5,795 nucleotides of DNA, taken from Acidimicrobiia bacterium. Its GTDB lineage: Bacteria; Actinomycetota; Acidimicrobiia; Acidimicrobiales; SZUA-35. The position numbers were made by a program, and so were the translations under genes. A model generated the notes under the pieces. It was not told the origin of the DNA, searched no databases, and was given only the letters and a program-made list of their open reading frames with translations. Shown in pieces: positions 4,451-5,795 of the stretch; the stretch's first letter is position 1; each line of letters begins with the position of its first letter. The stretch spans positions 1 through 5,795 of the forward strand of contig JAOUGG010000204.1 of NCBI GenBank assembly GCA_029857855.1, in the 5' to 3' direction.

Positions 4451-5795
4451 TCAAGGCCCGGCGATCACCACCGTTGCCGTACGACGGGCCAGCTGACCGC
4501 CTTCGGATCGCGACCGCACGACGATGTCATAGCTGCCGGGGGCGACGGCGGTGAAGTTCTGGCCGTGGCTCTCCCAGCACGGTCCGGTGATGTCCGGCCA
4601 ACCGGGGGTGACGTAACTCTGGCCGGCGCCCTGGTAGTTGGCGATGGTGCAGAGGTTGGTGGTGAACGTGATCCTGAAGCTGCCGTCGTCGTTGACCTTC
4701 ACGTCGAGCGCGCTCATCGTGAGCGCCGGTTCCCCGGTGGTGGTACTGGTCGACGTCGAGGATGTGGTCGAACCCGTTGTCGGCTGGGTGGTCGACGTGA
4801 CCGTCGATGTCGTCGACGCCGTCGTCGAGGACGTGGTGGTGCTGGTCGAGGCCGTGGAGGAGGTCGAGCCGGTTGTGGTCTGCGTGGTCGAGGAGACCGA
4901 CGACGGTGTCGATGTGGTCGACATCGGGCGGGTCGTGGTGGTGTCGGCAGCAACCTCGGACGTGAGCACCGAGAGACTGAGGGTGGCTTGGATCTCCCCG
5001 ACCGACACCGTCACCATGGTCCGGCCGGGTCGAAGACCCCGGATCGCGTTGCCGGCGGTCACTTCTGCCACGGCCGGGTCGGCGACCATCCACACGGCCG
5101 ACGCCAACGCCGCCGGATCCACCGCTGAGCCGTCGGACAGGGTGCCGGCCAGATCCGCAGCGCCAATCTCGCCGACCGTCAGCTCGAGACGGGTCGGTGA
5201 GAGTGTCAGCGAGGCGAGAACGCCATCGGTCTCCATCGCCTCCTGCGCGGCCTGCGCCGGCAACGACTCGAGGAACTCGTTCTCGACGTCCGCCTGCGAT
5301 TCGGCCAGCGCCTGCAGCTCCTCGACCGAGGTGATGTTGTCGGGTGCGAGCATGTTGTAGACGAGCACGAAGCGGGCCCGGGGTGCGAGCTCGCCGATCT
5401 CGAAGATGGCGACACCGGGGTCGGCGACCACCTGATCGGGCTCCGGACGGAAGGTCGACACCAGGTGATCGGCGTCGATGGTCTCGGGGAACGCCTCGTA
5501 ATGGGTGGCCACAACCGGCTCGTCGCCACTGTTGGCCACGATGACCTCCGCGTCGATCACCCGTCGACCCTGAGCGTCGACCCCGAGTTCCCACCGGCGG
5601 GTGGTGATCAAACCGTTGGCGCCGAGATGGGGCATGAACGAGAAGGCGGCGTCGGTGGTGCCGGCCCCGACATCGGCCGCTCCGGATCGGGTACGGCCCC
5701 AGGCGAACCACCCGATCGGAATCAGGACGAGGAGGGCCAGCGCGGTCAACGCGAACGGAAGCCAGCTCCGCCGAACCGACGAAGCGGTGGTGGGC
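4451..5795 (-). CDS. Single-pass surface protein with Ig-like domain and Ser/Thr stalk, 5' end outside window
   Basis: Partial: the reading frame is open to the right edge with no ATG or GTG, and the only in-window candidate start (TTG at 5749) falls inside a membrane span. Numbering from that TTG, a span covers about -5 to 18, preceded by an Arg pair (VRRSW), so the visible part lies outside the membrane. About 33-170 is a β-rich domain with the pattern VANSGDEPV…EAFPETI…FRPEPDQVV…LVYNM, then an acidic helical stretch. This pattern recalls the extracellular part of some actinobacterial receptor kinases (from memory, unverified). About 178-262 is a BIG2-like Ig fold (LSPTRLELTVG…WMVADPAVAEV…GLRPGRTMVTVSV). 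Residues 270-338 form a stalk in which 56 of 69 residues are Ser or Thr, probably an extended wall-spanning linker. The C-terminal domain (342-432) has the protein's only visible cysteines, C367 and C391, a likely disulfide. First visible gene of the leftward cluster. The function and the unseen N-terminus are unknown; a kinase domain is possible. Confidence 0.8.
   Translation of the reverse strand, partial: PTTASSVRRSWLPFALTALALLVLIPIGWFAWGRTRSGAADVGAGTTDAAFSFMPHLGANGLITTRRWELGVDAQGRRVIDAEVIVANSGDEPVVATHYEAFPETIDADHLVSTFRPEPDQVVADPGVAIFEIGELAPRARFVLVYNMLAPDNITSVEELQALAESQADVENEFLESLPAQAAQEAMETDGVLASLTLSPTRLELTVGEIGAADLAGTLSDGSAVDPAALASAVWMVADPAVAEVTAGNAIRGLRPGRTMVTVSVGEIQATLSLSVLTSEVAADTTTTRPMSTTSTPSSVSSTTQTTTGSTSSTASTSTTTSSTTASTTSTVTSTTQPTTGSTTSSTSTSTTTGEPALTMSALDVKVNDDGSFRITFTTNLCTIANYQGAGQSYVTPGWPDITGPCWESHGQNFTAVAPGSYDIVVRSRSEGGQLARRTATVVIAGP
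4740..4899 (-). repeat. Imperfect 96-bp-period direct repeat in the Ser/Thr stalk
   Basis: Positions 4740-4803 match 4836-4899 at 51 of 64 bases, an offset of exactly 96 bp (32 codons). In protein the matching landmarks are STTQTTTGST (287-296) and STTQPTTGST (319-328). This suggests the stalk grew by internal duplication, although low-complexity codon use inflates the similarity. Confidence 0.6.

Noticed and set aside
4452..4454. TTG start for the DUF2461 gene overlapping the upstream stop
   Set aside because: It adds 14 residues not expected by the family and would translate a perfect hairpin; the ATG at 4412 fits the family start.
4638..5360. Plus-strand frame with Val/Asp/Glu-rich repeats
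   Set aside because: It is the exact antisense of the Ser/Thr stalk codons (ACC/GTC-type reversal) and adjacent domains; the minus strand gives coherent Ig-like and membrane-anchor features.
4527..5711. Second long minus-strand frame inside the surface-protein gene
   Set aside because: It is His/Arg/Gly-rich with no domain pattern and overlaps the domain-bearing frame completely.
5747..5749. TTG as the start of the rightmost protein
   Set aside because: It lies inside a hydrophobic span that continues upstream in frame (…VRRSWLPFAL…), so the true start is most likely beyond the right edge.

Overview
The window is GC-rich throughout (about two thirds G+C by eye). Its proteins look like those of a high-GC actinobacterium: alanine- and aspartate-rich, GC-ending codons, and Ser/Thr-rich stalks on single-pass surface proteins. 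An Acidimicrobiia-like lineage is my best guess, but this is inference and no marker gene is present to settle it.

Layout from left to right. Positions 1-113 hold no gene that begins inside the window; they carry two short GC-rich tandem repeats (17-bp and 15-bp units) and a small dyad that overlaps the ppk2 stop codon. A polyphosphate kinase 2 gene (ppk2) runs leftward (114-950). A divergent intergenic region (951-1127) contains a 10-bp-stem inverted repeat and a perfect 12-bp palindrome. A CorA-family divalent-cation channel gene runs rightward (1128-2249). It converges, 36 bp away and with no visible terminator, on a leftward cluster of three genes.

Read in transcription order (right to left), the cluster is as follows. 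First is a single-pass surface protein whose 5' end lies beyond the right edge (4451-5795, partial), with a bacterial Ig-like domain, a long Ser/Thr stalk and a two-cysteine C-terminal domain. Second is a DUF2461/TIGR02453-family protein (3729-4412). Third is a single-pass protein with two fibronectin type III-like domains outside the membrane and a cytoplasmic region ending in a segment that resembles the last helices of a Ser/Thr protein kinase (2286-3713). A perfect 8-bp-stem hairpin separates the first two genes; the last two are only 15 bp apart.

How the parts may work together: PPK2 (polyphosphate/nucleotide phosphate transfer, Mg-dependent) and CorA (Mg uptake) are divergently arranged and could share control through the 951-1127 region. 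The three-gene cluster looks like a cell-envelope or signalling unit in which two single-pass proteins flank a small, probably soluble protein of unknown function. Neither functional link is proven by the sequence. The least described parts are the catalytic-core-less, kinase-tail-like N-terminus of the 2286-3713 protein and the unseen N-terminus of the 4451-5795 protein.
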